Assembly (NCBI RefSeq): GCF_000794385.1 | Contig: NZ_JTJB01000003.1 | Coordinates: forward strand, 62,001 to 126,000 | Source: Thermus sp. 2.9 | Lineage (GTDB): Bacteria; Deinococcota; Deinococci; Deinococcales; Thermaceae | Reading direction: 5' to 3' | Length of the DNA stretch: 64,000 nucleotides | Shown: positions 50,480 to 62,221 of the stretch, in pieces | How the letters are laid out: each line of letters opens with the position of its first letter | Numbering within the stretch: the first letter of the stretch is position 1 | Notes under the pieces: generated by a model | What the model was told of the DNA's origin: nothing | Seen by the model: only the letters and a program-made list of their open reading frames with translations | Database searches by the model: none | Position numbers and translations under genes: made by a program

Positions 50480-51796
50480 ATGGACTACACGCCCCATACC
50501 GAGGCGGAAATCCAGGAGATGCTCAGACGGGTGGGGGCGGAAAGCCTGGAGGACCTCTTCCGCCACCTGCCCGAAGAGATCCTAAACCCCGAGATCGCCC
50601 TGCCCGAGCCCTTGCCGGAGTGGGCGGTTCTGGAGGAGCTTGGGCGGCTTGCCGAGAGGAACAGGCCCGCCCGCAAGGCTTTTCTGGGCGGGGGGATCCG
50701 GAGCCACCACGCCCCCCCCGTGGTCCAGGCGCTGGCGAGCCGGGGGGAGTTCCTCACCGCCTACACCCCCTACCAGCCCGAGGTGAGCCAAGGGGTCCTG
50801 CAGGCCACCTTTGAGTATCAGACCATGATCGCCGAGCTCACGGGCCTCGAGGTGGCCAACGCCTCCATGTACGACGGCGCCACCGCCCTGGCGGAAGGCG
50901 TCTTGCTGGCCCTTCGGGAGACGGGGCGGATGAGCGTCTTGATCTCCCACGGGGTCCACCCCGAGTACCGGGCGGTCCTGAAGGCCTATCTGGAGGCGGT
51001 GGGGGCGGAGCTTAAGGTGCTTCCCCTGGAAGGGGGGCGCACCCCCTCCTTTCCCGTGCCCGAGGGGGTGGGGGCGGTGGTGGGCCAGAACCCCAACTAC
51101 CTGGGGGCCTTGGAGGACCTCGCCCCCTTGGCGGAGGCGGCCCACCGGGCGGGGGCGCTTTTCGTGGCGGTGGCGGACCCCCTCTCCTTGGGGGTGCTCA
51201 AGCCCCCCGGGGCCTACGGGGCGGACATCGCCGTGGGGGACGGGCAGAGCCTGGGCCTGCCCATGGGCTTTGGCGGCCCCCATTTCGGCTACCTGGCCAC
51301 CAAGAAGGCCTTCGTGCGCCAGCTCCCGGGGCGCCTTGTGTCCGAGACCGTGGACGCCGAGGGCAAGCGGGGCTTCATCCTCACCCTGCAGGCCCGGGAG
51401 CAGTACATAAGGCGGGCCAAGGCCAAGAGCAACATCACCACCAACGCCCAGCTCACCGCCCTCATGGGGGCCATGTACCTGGCAGCCCTGGGGCCCGAGG
51501 GGCTTAGGGAGGTGGCGCTTCGGGGCGTGGCCCTGGCCCACCGCCTCCACGACCTCCTGTTGGAGGTGCCGGGGGTGGAGCCCTTCACCCCAAAGCCCTT
51601 CTTCAACGAGTTCGCCCTCAGGCTTCCCAAGGCCCCGGGGGCGGTGCGGGAGGCCTTGGCGGCGCGGGGACTCCACGCCGCCACCCCCGTGCCCGAGGAG
51701 TACGGGGAGAACCTGGCCCTCTTCGCCGCCACGGAGCTTCACCAGGAGGAGGACCTTTTGGCCCTGCGGGAGGCGCTAAAGGAGGTGTTGGCGTGA
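50480..51796 (+). CDS. gcvPA: Glycine dehydrogenase (decarboxylating) subunit 1
   Basis: 438 residues from ATG 50480 ([19 protein letters not shown]), the usual start and length. Motifs: [55 protein letters not shown]-like [16 protein letters not shown]. It forms the alpha subunit of the two-part P protein of Thermus. It overlaps gcvPB by 4 bases (GTGA). Confidence 0.95.
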   Translation: MDYTPHTEAEIQEMLRRVGAESLEDLFRHLPEEILNPEIALPEPLPEWAVLEELGRLAERNRPARKAFLGGGIRSHHAPPVVQALASRGEFLTAYTPYQPEVSQGVLQATFEYQTMIAELTGLEVANASMYDGATALAEGVLLALRETGRMSVLISHGVHPEYRAVLKAYLEAVGAELKVLPLEGGRTPSFPVPEGVGAVVGQNPNYLGALEDLAPLAEAAHRAGALFVAVADPLSLGVLKPPGAYGADIAVGDGQSLGLPMGFGGPHFGYLATKKAFVRQLPGRLVSETVDAEGKRGFILTLQAREQYIRRAKAKSNITTNAQLTALMGAMYLAALGPEGLREVALRGVALAHRLHDLLLEVPGVEPFTPKPFFNEFALRLPKAPGAVREALAARGLHAATPVPEEYGENLALFAATELHQEEDLLALREALKEVLA

Positions 51797-53216
51797 GTTA
51801 CCCCCTGATCTTTGAACGGAGCCGTAAGGGGAGGCGGGGCCTGAAGCTGGTGAAGGAGGCGCCCCGGGCGGAAGACCTCATCCCCAAGGCCTTCCTGCGG
51901 GAAGCGCCCCCCAGGCTTCCCGAGGTGGACGAGCTCACCCTGGTGCGGCACTACACCGGGCTTTCCCGCCGCCAGGTGGGGGTGGACACCACCTTCTACC
52001 CCTTGGGCAGCTGCACCATGAAGTACAACCCCAAGCTCCACGAGGAGGCGGCCCGCCTCTTCGCCGACCTCCACCCCTACCAGGACCCCAAGACGGCCCA
52101 AGGGGCCCTGGCGCTCATGTGGGAGCTGGGGGAGTACCTCAAGGCCCTCACGGGCATGGACGCCATCACCCTTCAGCCCGCCGCCGGGGCCCACGGGGAG
52201 CTCACGGGGATCCTCGTCATCCGCGCCTACCACGAGGACCGGGGGGAGGGGAAGGCGCGCCGGCTCGTGCTGGTGCCGGACTCGGCCCACGGCTCCAACC
52301 CCGCCACCGCCAGCATGGCGGGCTACCAGGTGAGGGAGGTGCCCTCGGGGCCCGACGGGGAGGTGGACCTCGAGGCCCTAAAGAGGGAGCTCGGCCCCCA
52401 CGTGGCCGCCATCATGCTCACCAACCCCAACACCCTGGGGCTTTTTGAGCGGCGCATCCTGGAGATCTCCCGCCTGGCCAAGGAGGCGGGGGCGCAGCTT
52501 TACTACGACGGGGCCAACCTCAACGCCATCCTGGGCTGGGCCCGGCCCGGGGACATGGGCTTTGACGTGGTCCACCTCAACCTGCACAAGACCTTCACCG
52601 TGCCCCACGGGGGAGGCGGGCCCGGCTCGGGCCCTTTGGGGGTGAAGGCCCACCTGGCCCCTTACCTGCCCGTCCCTCTGGTGGCCAAGGGGGAGGAAGG
52701 CTACTACCTGGACTTTGACCGGCCCAAGAGCATCGGGCGGGTGAAGAGCTTCTACGGCAACTTCCTGGCCTTGGTGCGGGCCTGGGCCTACATCCGCACC
52801 CTGGGGCTTCCCGGGCTCAAGCGGGCGGCGGCCCTTGCCGTCCTGAACGCCCGCTACCTCAAGGAGCTCCTTAAGGAAAAGGGCTACCGCATCCCCTACG
52901 ATGGGCCTTGCATGCACGAGTTCGTGGCCCAACCCCCGGCGGGCTTTAGGGCCCTGGACCTGGCCAAGGGGCTTTTGGAGCTGGGCTTCCACCCCCCCAC
53001 GGTCTACTTCCCCCTCATCATCAAGGAGGCCCTCATGGTGGAGCCCACGGAAACGGAGAGCAAGGAGACCTCGAGGCCTTCGCCGAGGCCATGGTGGAGC
53101 TTTTGGCGAAGCCCAAGGAGTGGCTGGAAAACGCCCCCTACACCACCCCGGTGCGCCGCCTGGACGAGCTTAGGGCTAACAAGCGCCCCAAGCTCACCTA
53201 CTTTGACGAGGGTTAG
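51793..53216 (+). CDS. gcvPB: Glycine dehydrogenase (decarboxylating) subunit 2, frameshifted near the 3' end
   Basis: Intact from GTG 51793 through the PLP lysine in [20 protein letters not shown] to [11 protein letters not shown]. Then one base is missing at 53069-53070 (GAGACC TCGAGG where ACC CTC GAG is expected). In the shifted frame the normal C-terminus follows ([20 protein letters not shown], ending LTYFDEG) to TAG 53214-53216. As written, translation runs into a meaningless tail ending at 53268 inside ribF. A sequence error is more likely than a true mutation because several neighbours show the same defect. Confidence 0.85.
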
Positions 53217-54097
53217 AGCCCGAAGTAGGCCCGGGCCAGGGCCACGTCCTGGGCGATCTGGGCCTTGAGGGCCTCGAGGCTGGGAAAGCGCCTTTCCTCC
53301 CGGAGGCGCTTCAGGAAGCGCACCCGGGCCTCCTCCCCGTAAAGCTCCCCGGCGAAGCCCAGGAGGTGGACCTCAAGCCGCCTTTCTTCCCCTCCCAGGG
53401 TGGGCCGGGTGCCCACGTTGGCCACCCCCTTGTAGCGGCCGAAGCCTCCTTCCACCTCCACGGCGTACACCCCGGGGGGCAGGACCTTCTTGGGGTGCAC
53501 CGCCAGGTTGGCGGTGGGGAAGCCGAGCCTCCGCCCAAGCTTCTCCCCCTCCACCACCACCCCGTAGGCCCCGTAGGGGCGGCCCAGGAGGTGGCGGGCC
53601 TCCTCCACCTTCCCCTCCTGGAGGAGGGCGCGGATGCGGCTAGACTTCACCGCTTCCCCTCCCAGGGTGAGGAGGGGGACCACCCGGGTGGGGGCCACCC
53701 GGGAAAGCTCCTCCACTCCCCCCGCCCTTCCTTGCCCGAAGCGGAAGTCTTCCCCCACGTGGATGCGAACCGCCTCCAAGGCCTTTAGGTCCTCCAGAAA
53801 GGCTTCCGCCGGTCTTTTGGCAAAGGCCTCGTTGAAGGGCACCGCCAGGATGAGCTCCACCCCCACTTCCCGCAAGGCCTCCACCTTCTCCGTGAGGTCC
53901 ATGAGGAACCCCTCCCCTCGGGTGAAGACCTTGGTGGGGGGATCAAAGGTGTAGACGAGGAGGGGTGCCTTGAGCACCTTGGCCTCGGCCAGGGCCTGGC
54001 GCAGGAGGTACTGGTGGCCCAGGTGCACCCCGTCAAAGGAGCCCACGGCCACCACCTTAGGCCCTTTGGGGACGTCAGCGACCTCGGAGAAAAGCAT
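53213..54097 (-). CDS. ribF: Bifunctional riboflavin kinase / FAD synthetase
   Basis: 294 residues. The N-terminal nucleotidyltransferase has [20 protein letters not shown] and [20 protein letters not shown]. The C-terminal riboflavin kinase has [20 protein letters not shown] and [20 protein letters not shown]. It converts riboflavin to FMN and FAD. It converges with gcvPB (4-base overlap of the true stops) and overlaps the upstream NUDIX gene by 23 bases. Confidence 0.95.
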   Translation of the reverse strand: MLFSEVADVPKGPKVVAVGSFDGVHLGHQYLLRQALAEAKVLKAPLLVYTFDPPTKVFTRGEGFLMDLTEKVEALREVGVELILAVPFNEAFAKRPAEAFLEDLKALEAVRIHVGEDFRFGQGRAGGVEELSRVAPTRVVPLLTLGGEAVKSSRIRALLQEGKVEEARHLLGRPYGAYGVVVEGEKLGRRLGFPTANLAVHPKKVLPPGVYAVEVEGGFGRYKGVANVGTRPTLGGEERRLEVHLLGFAGELYGEEARVRFLKRLREERRFPSLEALKAQIAQDVALARAYFGL

Positions 54098-54562
54098 GGT
54101 AGTAGAGGACTCCCACGAGCCCCGTGGCCGAAAACTCCGCCCCGCCCCGGCGGTGCAGGGCTAAGGCTTCCTCCGGGTTTAGCCAGACCACCTCTATGGC
54201 CTCGTCCTCGTCGGGGGTGGCCTGGGCTTCCCTCAGGTTTTCCGCCAGGAAGACGAAGGTCTTCTCGTCGGTGAAACCGGGGGAGACGTAGAAGCTAAAG
54301 AGGGGGGTGAGGTCCCCGGTGAGCCCCGTTTCCTCGGCGAGCTCCCTTTGGGCCGCCGCCAGGGGATCTTCCCCGGGTTCAATGAGCCCCGCCGGGATCT
54401 CCAAGGGGGCAAGGCCTATGGCGGGGCGCATCTGGCGGACAAAGAGCATCTTGCCCTCTTGGAGGGCGATTACGGCCACCGCCGGTTTGTGCTCCACGAT
54501 CTCGTAGCGCCCTTCCAGGGCCAGGTTCAGATGCGCCCGCGGTAGAGGTAGGTGCGGCTCAC
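54075..54562 (-). CDS. NUDIX hydrolase, ADP-ribose pyrophosphatase type, frameshifted near the 5' end
   Basis: The NUDIX box GLIEPGEDPLAAAQRELAEE then TGL is complete, and the sequence closely resembles the T. thermophilus ADP-ribose pyrophosphatase through [20 protein letters not shown]. The N-terminal part SRTYLYRGRI lies in another frame from GTG 54562. One G (plus strand) is missing at 54530-54531, where GCATCTGAAC is read instead of GCATCCTGAAC. Repaired, the protein is 162 residues. TACCAT 6 bases before the GTG is a leaderless -10 box. It hydrolyses ADP-ribose to AMP and ribose 5-phosphate. Confidence 0.8.
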
Positions 54563-54619
54563 GCCTCCATGGTACGGGAAAACCCCGGGGGGCCTGCCCC
54601 CAGGGCTTTGGCGCCGCCC

Positions 54620-55734
54620 CTACTGCAGGGCGTTTAGCGTGGCCAGAAGGACGGCCCGGGTGTAGGTGGGGTTGTGGACGCCCTTGGAGCCGTCGTTTTG
54701 GATCAGGAGGTAGTTCCAGGCGGCCCGCACCACGGGGTCCTTGGTGAGGAAGACGGGCTGGCCCTTCTCGTCCCGGATGTCCCCAAGCTGGCTATAAAGC
54801 ACCGTCCCGTCCGTGAGGGTCATCTTGAAGGCGATCTGCCCGGCGATGGAGAGGATGTCCACCCGGTACACCGGGGCCTTCACCGCCACGCCCTGGGTGA
54901 ACTGGGCGTTTTCCGGGTTGTAGGCCCGCACGGTCTTGATGCGGTCCCGCACCGCCAGGACCTTGGCGTTCACCTTGGCGCGCAGGAGGGAGAGGAGGTG
55001 TTCGGTGTTCTCCTGCACCATCTCCTTGGTGTACTTGGCCCCGTGGCAGGAGGCGCAGAGGTTTTCCGGGGCCTTGAAGGTGTGGCTCGTGTACTCCCCG
55101 GTGCCCGCCAGGCTCATGTGGCAGGTGGAACAGGCGTTCCCCGTGAAGAAGGCGTGGGGGTTAGGCCAGTCCTTGGTGTCGTCCACGAAGTAGGCGTTCT
55201 TGCCCAGGATCACGTCCCCCTGGCTGGAGGCGTGGGGGTAGGTGTAGCGGCCCGGGTCCTCGGCGTTCCAGGTGATGCGGCCGTTGCGGGAGTTGTGGCA
55301 GGTGATGCACAAGGCGGCGTTGCCCACCGCCGTGGCCTTGAAGCCGGAGGGAGCATGGGGGTGTCGTGGACCAGGCGCAGGTCCCCGTCCTCGTCGTGGC
55401 AGGTATTGCAGGTGATGGGCCTCACCTGGTCCTTGGTGAGGCCCAAGGATTTAAGGTAGTCCACCGTGGCCGGCTTGCCGTCTGGGCCCACCAGGTTGCC
55501 AGGGTTGCCTTTCTTAAGCTGCTCCAGCCAAGCCAAAAAGCCTTGCTCGCTGTGGCAGCGGGCGCAGTGGGCGGCGTTGGCTTGACGGGCTTCCACCGTG
55601 GCCTCGGTGAGGGTCTTGAACCCCATGACCCCGTTGTTGTGGGCGCTTTGCTCCCACTCCTTCTGGATGGTCTCTTTGCTGGAGAAGGCCACCATGAGAC
55701 CGAGGGCCAGGAGGGCCAAAAGGGCCTTTTTCAT
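54620..55734 (-). CDS. Multihaem c-type cytochrome, frameshifted in the middle
   Basis: Signal peptide KKALLALLALGLMVAFSS starts at ATG 55734. Five CxxCH haem sites follow: HCARCH, CNTCH, then after the frameshift CITCH, CSTCH and CASCH. The break is at about 55345-55350, where one C is missing (ATGCTCCCTCCGGC for ATGCTCCCCTCCGGC). Repaired, the chain is about 371 residues and continuous (TPMLPSGFKATAVGNAALCI). It is a periplasmic electron carrier or part of a reductase; no partner gene is adjacent. Confidence 0.8.
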
Positions 55735-55856
55735 ACACGCCACCTCCCTACGGTCTTAGCTCACACCCCCATCATGAAACAAGTCAAGGGTAATATGTCC
55801 CGAAAAGGGCTTTTTCCTGTACCCGGCCAAGCCTTCGGCCGCCCTCGCCTTCCCGG

Positions 55857-55862
55857 TATACT
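55857..55862 (+). promoter_or_regulatory. -10 box of leaderless promoter for the 2H phosphoesterase gene
   Basis: TATACT lies 6 bases before GTG 55869, with no ribosome-binding site between. Confidence 0.6.
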
Positions 55863-55868
55863 GGCGGC

Positions 55869-56374
55869 GTGTACGGGGTGCTGGTGTGGCCGCCCCCTGA
55901 CCTGCGGGCCTTTTTGGAGGGTTTGCAGGCTCACCACGGGGTGCGGGGGTTCGGCCCCCCCCACCTGAACCTGCGCCAACCTTTTGATTGGCCCTATGAA
56001 GAGGAGGCCCTGAAGATCGCCTTGGAAGGCATCCTGCGGGGGCACGCTCCCTTCCGGCTGCGGCTTGGCGGGTGGGGTTATTTCCCCCAGGGGGTGGTCT
56101 ACCTCCGGGCCTACGGCGGCACGCCTTTCCGCCGGCTTTACCACGCCCTCGAGCCCCTGGCCCCGCCCTTGAAGGAGATAGAGGGCCCGAGCTACCTGCC
56201 CCACATTACCCTGGCCTTGGGGCTTTCCGAAGCGGAGGCCAAGACCTTGGCGGAAGGGCTTCCCCCCCGCCCCGGCGTTCCTTTTGGGTAAAGGAGGTGG
56301 CCTTGGTGAAGGATCGGGAGGGGGAAGACCTCGTGGAGGTGGCGCGGTTTCCCCTCCTTAACCCAAGGCGATGA
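55869..56374 (+). CDS. 2'-5' RNA ligase-like (2H phosphoesterase) protein, frameshifted near the 3' end
   Basis: 168 residues after repair, from GTG 55869. Two H-x-T/S-type motifs fit the 2H family: PPHLNLRQPF (HLN) and LPHITLALGL (HIT). One C is missing at about 56271-56273; past it the frame continues RSFWVKEVALVKDREGEDLV to the stop at 56372-56374. As written, the protein ends at 56291. The family hydrolyses or transfers 2',3'-cyclic phosphate ends of RNA; the substrate is unknown. Confidence 0.72.
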
Positions 56375-56932
56375 GGCTTAGGAGCACCCCCAGGGCGCGG
56401 GCAGGGCCGAGGCGCTCCCCTAAGAAGAGCCAGGCCAAGGCCACGGTGGTGGCGGGGTAGAAGGAGGAAACCGAGGCGGCCACGTCCAGCCGCCCCGCCT
56501 GGGCGGCGAGGAGGACCCAGGGAGGGACGGCCTTGGGAAGATGGACCTTGGGCTGGGGAAAGAAGAGGAGGACCAGGGCGAAGGCGGTGAGCCGGCGGGC
56601 CAGAGGAGGCCTTCCACCCGGTCCATGTGGACGTAGAAGCCGCCTAAGCCTAGCCCGGCGAGAAGGGCCCAGGGGCTTGGTTCTCCCTTCGGGCCTCGAG
56701 GCCAGCCACACCCCCAAAGCCCCGCCCCAAAGGGCGAAGGGCAGGTCCTGGGGGCGGAAGGGCTCCTGGCGGGCCTGAGCCAAAGCCAGGAAGGGGAGCC
56801 CTCCCAGGGGGGAGGCCCAGAGGACCACCGCCTGCGGGCGGTTTTGGCCTCCGTCCCGCCCCCGAAAGTCCCCCACCCCCAGGTGAGGGCGGAAAGGAGG
56901 CGGAAGCCCAAGGCGAGGCCCGTGGCGTCCAT
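56358..56932 (-). pseudogene. Decayed EamA/DMT-family transporter
   Basis: Pieces of an EamA-type permease lie in different frames: the N-terminus MDATGLALGFRLLSALTWGW, then PQAVVLWASPLGGLPFLALA in a second frame, WALLAGLGLGGFYVHMDRVE back in the first, and the C-terminal SSFYPATTVALAWLFLGERL in the second. The total span (575 bp) is about two thirds of a normal 280-290-residue gene, so there is an internal deletion as well as frameshifts. Probably non-functional. Confidence 0.65.
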
Positions 56933-56936
56933 AAAA

Positions 56937-56966
56937 AAGGCCCCAGGCGGGGCCAGCGCCTGGGGG
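56937..56966 (-). terminator. Intrinsic terminator of rpoD
   Basis: On the minus strand a stem CCCAGGCG / CGCCTGGG with a short loop is followed by GGCCTTTTTT. It lies 10 bases after the rpoD stop. Confidence 0.8.
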
Positions 56967-56975
56967 GAAGGCGGC

Positions 56976-58288
<1,313 letters not shown>

Positions 58289-58292
<4 letters not shown>

Positions 58293-59422
58293 CGCCGTCC
58301 TCCCTCCTTTTTGGCGTAAAGCACCTTGTACTCCCTCACCAAGAGGGTTTTGAAGGCGCCGAAGCGCTCCTCCAGCAAGGGCTCGTACTTGAGAAAGGGG
58401 TTCGCCACCAGGAAAAACCCACTGCCCGGCGCTAGCCGGGCCGCCGCCGCTTCCACGAACGCCTGGGCCACATCCAGGATGACCGCACCCCCCACGTGAA
58501 AAGGGGGGTTCGTAACTATGATGTCAAACTGCTCCCCTTCCGTCAAGGCCTCGTCCACGTCCGAGTGCAGGACTCGCGCCTGGAGGTGGTTTTCCGCCAA
58601 GCTCCGGTTTAGGGAGAGTACCGAGACCAGATCGTCCTCCACCGCCGTCACCTCGCCACCCCACTGGGCGAGGGGCAAGGTGAGGGCTCCGTAGCCCGCC
58701 CCCAGGTCCAGCACCCGCTTGCCCCGCACCCCTTCCGGGCCTAGGGCGTTCCGGAGGGCTTGGAGGAGCAGGATGGAGGCGGGGTCCACCTTGCCGGCGG
58801 AGAAGACCCCGGGAAGGTGGTGAAAGGTGAAGGTTTCCCCAAGAAGCTTTGCCTGGAAGCTTCGCCAAAGGGGAGGCAGGGGTGGGGCCTCCTTCTCCTT
58901 TTCCAGGAGGGCCACCCGCACGGGGCCTTCCCGCTGGATGACCTCCCCGTACCCGAAAAGGGCCCTGGCCTCCTTGAAGTAGCGCTCAAAGCCCTTGTTC
59001 TTGTCCCCCGCCAGGTAGACCCTTCCCCCAAGGCGCAAGGCCCGGGCGGCGGACAGCAAGGTGGCCTCCACGTAGGCGGTCCCCCGGCCTGCGGGGAGCG
59101 CCAGGACCACCAGGTCATAAGCGCCTTCCTCCACCTCCCATGGGGGGGCAAGCCGAGCCCCTAGGCCGCTCGCCGCTAGGCAGCGGAAAGCGGCCCGGGA
59201 GGTTTCCAGCCGTTCCACCGCCATGCGCCCTTCCAGGGGGAGGCTGGCCCAGCCCACGCCGGGGTTCAGGTCCAAGGCGCGCTCCCCAAAGGGGGCCACG
59301 GCCTTTTGCAAGGCATCGTAGACGGGGTCCCGGTAGCCCCGGGCGCCCGGTTTCACGTAAAGAAGGCCGCCTTGCCGGGGCAGGGGGGTGAGGCGGTGGT
59401 AGGCCTCGAGGGTCAGGCTCAC
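58289..59422 (-). CDS. rsmC: RsmC-like 16S rRNA guanine-N2 methyltransferase
   Basis: 377 residues made of two related methyltransferase-like halves. The N-terminal half lacks a catalytic motif. The C-terminal half has motif [21 protein letters not shown] and motif [14 protein letters not shown]. This is the RsmC/RsmD layout for m2G in 16S rRNA. It lies directly upstream of rpoD with overlapping stop and start codons. Confidence 0.85.
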
Positions 59423-59442
59423 GTCTTTTCAGGATACGGGGC

Positions 59443-59471
59443 TTGGGGAGGAAGGGCAAATGTGATAGTAT
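59443..59471 (+). promoter_or_regulatory. lysC promoter
   Basis: TTGGGG (59443-59448) and TAGTAT (59466-59471) are separated by 17 bp. The leader of about 33 bases contains a small CCGCCCC / GGGGCGG hairpin and an AAGGAGG site before GTG 59511. Confidence 0.6.
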
Positions 59472-59510
59472 TCCTCTTCAAACCGCCCCTGGGGCGGGAA
59501 GGAGGCGAGC

Positions 59511-60728
59511 GTGGCCCTGGTGGTTCAAAAGTACGGCGGCACGTCCGTGGGCGACCTAGAGCGCATCCACAAGGTGGCCCAGCGCATCGCCCATTACCGG
59601 GAGAAGGGGCATAAACTTGCGGTGGTGGTCTCGGCCATGGGGCACACCACGGACGAGCTCATCGCCCTGGCCAAGCGGGTGAACCCGAGACCCCCCTTTC
59701 GCGAGCTGGACCTCCTCACCACCACGGGGGAGCAGGTTTCCGTGGCCCTCCTTTCCATGCAGCTTTGGGCCATGGGCATCCCCGCCAAGGGGTTTGTCCA
59801 GCACCAGATCGGCATCACCACCGACGGCCGCTACGGGGATGCCCGCATCCTCGAGGTGGACCCGAGGCGTATCCAAGAGGCCATGGACGGGGGCTACGTG
59901 GCGGTGATCGCCGGCTTTATGGGCACCACCCCGGAGGGGGAGATCACCACCTTGGGCCGCGGCGGTTCGGACACCACCGCCGTGGCCATCGCCGCCGCCT
60001 TGGGGGCCAAGGAGTGCGAGATCTACACGGACACGGAAGGGGTCTACACCACCGACCCCCACCTAATCCCCGAGGCGCGGAAGCTGGACGTCATCGGCTA
60101 CGACCAGATGCTGGAGATGGCGGCCCTGGGGGCCAGGGTGCTCCACCCCCGGGCCGTCTACTACGCCAAGCGCTACGGGGTGGTGCTTCACGTGCGCTCC
60201 AGCTTCTCCTACAACCCCGGTACCCTGGTGAAGGAGGTTGACATGGAAATGGGCAAGGTGGTGACGGGCGCGGCCTTGGACCTGGACCACGCCCAGATCG
60301 GGCTTATCGGCATTCCCGACCAGCCGGGCATCGCCGCCAAGGTCTTCCAGGCCTTGGCGGAGCGGGGCATCGCCGTGGACATGATCATCCAAGGGGTGCC
60401 CGGCCACGACCCTTCCCGGCAGCAAATGGCCTTCACCGTGAAGAAGGACTTCGCCCAGGAGGCCCTCGAGGCCCTGGAGCCCGTCTTGGCGGAGATTGGC
60501 GGGGAGGCTATCCTGAGGCCGGACATCGCCAAGGTTTCCATCGTGGGGGTGGGGCTCGCCTCGGCCCCGGAGATCCCCGCCAAGATGTTCCAGGCGGTGG
60601 CCTCCACCGGGGCCAACATTGAGATGATCGCCACGAGCGAGGTGCGCATCTCCGTCATCATCCCCGCCGAGTACGCCGAGGCCGCCCTGCGCGCCGTGCA
60701 CCAGGCCTTTGAACTGGATAAGCCCTGA
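59511..60728 (+). CDS. lysC: Aspartokinase alpha subunit (with internal beta start)
   Basis: 405 residues from GTG 59511. Kinase motifs are VVQKYGGTSVGDLERI, TTLGRGGSDTTAVAIAAALG and EIYTDTEGVYTTDPHLIPEA. The C-terminal part holds two ACT domains (LIGIPDQPGIAAKVFQALAE and VSIVGVGLASAPEIPAKMFQ). It catalyses the first step to lysine, threonine and methionine. The stop shares a base with the next start (TGATG). An internal start makes the beta subunit. Confidence 0.95.
   Translation: MALVVQKYGGTSVGDLERIHKVAQRIAHYREKGHKLAVVVSAMGHTTDELIALAKRVNPRPPFRELDLLTTTGEQVSVALLSMQLWAMGIPAKGFVQHQIGITTDGRYGDARILEVDPRRIQEAMDGGYVAVIAGFMGTTPEGEITTLGRGGSDTTAVAIAAALGAKECEIYTDTEGVYTTDPHLIPEARKLDVIGYDQMLEMAALGARVLHPRAVYYAKRYGVVLHVRSSFSYNPGTLVKEVDMEMGKVVTGAALDLDHAQIGLIGIPDQPGIAAKVFQALAERGIAVDMIIQGVPGHDPSRQQMAFTVKKDFAQEALEALEPVLAEIGGEAILRPDIAKVSIVGVGLASAPEIPAKMFQAVASTGANIEMIATSEVRISVIIPAEYAEAALRAVHQAFELDKP
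60243..60728 (+). CDS. Aspartokinase beta subunit from internal start
   Basis: In-frame ATG 60243 is preceded by a perfect AAGGAGG (60231-60237) with 5 bases spacing, inside lysC. The product has 161 residues and consists of the ACT domains only, the size reported for the Thermus flavus aspartokinase beta subunit. The alpha2-beta2 enzyme binds threonine or lysine at these domains. Confidence 0.8.
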   Translation: MEMGKVVTGAALDLDHAQIGLIGIPDQPGIAAKVFQALAERGIAVDMIIQGVPGHDPSRQQMAFTVKKDFAQEALEALEPVLAEIGGEAILRPDIAKVSIVGVGLASAPEIPAKMFQAVASTGANIEMIATSEVRISVIIPAEYAEAALRAVHQAFELDKP

Positions 60729-61189
60729 TGGAGCGGGAGGCGCCTTCGTGGGACGAGCTTCTCGCCTTGGTCCGCCTCCTGGCCGGGAAGCTTGGGGAAG
60801 AGCCCTTTGACCTCCTCCTGGGCATCGCCCGGGGGGGCCTCATCCCCGCGGCCCTCCTGGCCCAGGCCCTTTCCATCCGCAACATCCTCACCGCGGCGGT
60901 GATGTTCTACGAAGAGGGGGAGGAAACCCTGCCCGAGCCCGTTTTCCTCCAGTTCCCCCCTGACCCCCTCCTCTTCGGCAAGCGGGTCTTGGTGGTGGAC
61001 GACGTCTGGGACTCGGGGCGCACCGCTTTCGCCGTGAAGGGGCGCATCCAAAGGGCGGGGGGTGTGCCCGTGGTGGCTACCCTCCACTTCAAACCGGGCC
61101 GCAACCGGGTGCCGGACCGCCCCGATTTCTACGCCAAGGAAACGGGGGCCTGGGTGGTCTATCCCTGGGCCCCCGAGGTCTGGCTTTAG
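60728..61189 (+). CDS. Phosphoribosyltransferase
   Basis: 153 residues. The PRPP loop is VLVVDDVWDSGRTAFAVKGR, with an upstream IARGGLIPAALLAQAL motif. It resembles xanthine/hypoxanthine-guanine phosphoribosyltransferases and salvages purine bases; the exact base specificity is unclear. Translationally coupled to lysC (TGATG). Confidence 0.82.
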   Translation: MEREAPSWDELLALVRLLAGKLGEEPFDLLLGIARGGLIPAALLAQALSIRNILTAAVMFYEEGEETLPEPVFLQFPPDPLLFGKRVLVVDDVWDSGRTAFAVKGRIQRAGGVPVVATLHFKPGRNRVPDRPDFYAKETGAWVVYPWAPEVWL

Positions 61190-61195
61190 AAGGCC

Positions 61196-62179
61196 TTAGA
61201 TGAGGCCTAGGGCCTTCACCTGCGCCATCTCGTCCAGGAGCTCTTGGGCCGTGATTTCCATGCGCTTGCGGGCGAACTCGTTGATGGTAAGCCCCTCCAC
61301 GATGCGGTACTCCCCGTCCTTGGCGGTCACGGGGAAGGAGTAGACGATGCCCTCGGGGATGCCGTACTCCCCTTGGGAGGGGACGGCCATGGATACCCAG
61401 TCCCCCTCCGGCGTGCCCAAGGCCCAGTCGCGGATGTGCTCAATGGCGGCGTTGGCGGCGCTGGCGGCGCTGGAAGCCCCCCGGGCCTGGATGATGGCCG
61501 CACCCCGCCCCGCCACGGTGGGGATAAACTCCTTCTCGTACCATTCCATGTCCACGAGTTCCAGGGCCGGCTTCCCGTCCACCTCGGCGTGGAAGAGGTC
61601 GGGGAACATGGTGGAGGAGTGGTTGCCCCAGACGGCGATGCGGCGGATCCGGTCCACGGCCACCCCCGTCTTCTTGGCCAGCTGGGCCTTGGCCCGGTTG
61701 TGGTCCAAGCGGGTCATGGCGGTGAAGTTCCGGGGGTTTAGGCCCGGGGCGTTCTTGTAGGCGATGAGGGCGTTGGTGTTGGCGGGGTTGCCCACCACCA
61801 GCACCTTCACCTCCTTCTTGGCCACCTCCGCCAGGGCCCGGCCCTGCTCGGTGAAGATCTTGCCGTTCATCTCCAGGAGGTCGCGCCGCTCCATGCCCGC
61901 CTTACGGGGGGCCGCCCCCACCAGGAGGGCGTAGTCGGCGTCCTTAAAGGCCGCCTTGGGGTCGTCGGTGGCCACCACCCCGGCCAAAAGCGGGAAGGCG
62001 CAGTCCTCCAGCTCCATGATGACCCCATCCAGGGCTCTCAGGGCTTGGGGGATTTCCAGAAGCTGCAGGATGATGGGCTGGTCCTTGCCCAGCATCTCCC
62101 CCGCGGCGATGCGGAAGAGAAGGCTATAACCGATCTGGCCTGCGGCGCCGGTGACCGCCACGCGAACAGGGCTTTTCAT
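61196..62179 (-). CDS. mdh: Malate dehydrogenase
   Basis: 327 residues from ATG 62179, behind GGAGGGAAGC. It is the cytosolic-type MDH crystallised from Thermus: [73 protein letters not shown]. It oxidises malate with NAD+ in the TCA cycle. A GNRA-type hairpin (62191-62206) precedes its ribosome-binding site. The IS982 insertion lies 42 bp upstream of the start, separating it from dnaG. Confidence 0.96.
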   Translation of the reverse strand: MKSPVRVAVTGAAGQIGYSLLFRIAAGEMLGKDQPIILQLLEIPQALRALDGVIMELEDCAFPLLAGVVATDDPKAAFKDADYALLVGAAPRKAGMERRDLLEMNGKIFTEQGRALAEVAKKEVKVLVVGNPANTNALIAYKNAPGLNPRNFTAMTRLDHNRAKAQLAKKTGVAVDRIRRIAVWGNHSSTMFPDLFHAEVDGKPALELVDMEWYEKEFIPTVAGRGAAIIQARGASSAASAANAAIEHIRDWALGTPEGDWVSMAVPSQGEYGIPEGIVYSFPVTAKDGEYRIVEGLTINEFARKRMEITAQELLDEMAQVKALGLI

Positions 62180-62221
62180 GCTTCCCTCCTTTGGGCTTAC
62201 GCCCAAGGGGATTTTACGCTA

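Noticed and set aside
53217-53268. Real C-terminal extension of GcvPB to 53268
   Set aside because: The tail after residue 425 is Pro/Arg/Ser-rich wrong-frame sequence, and the true conserved C-terminus is found in the adjacent frame.
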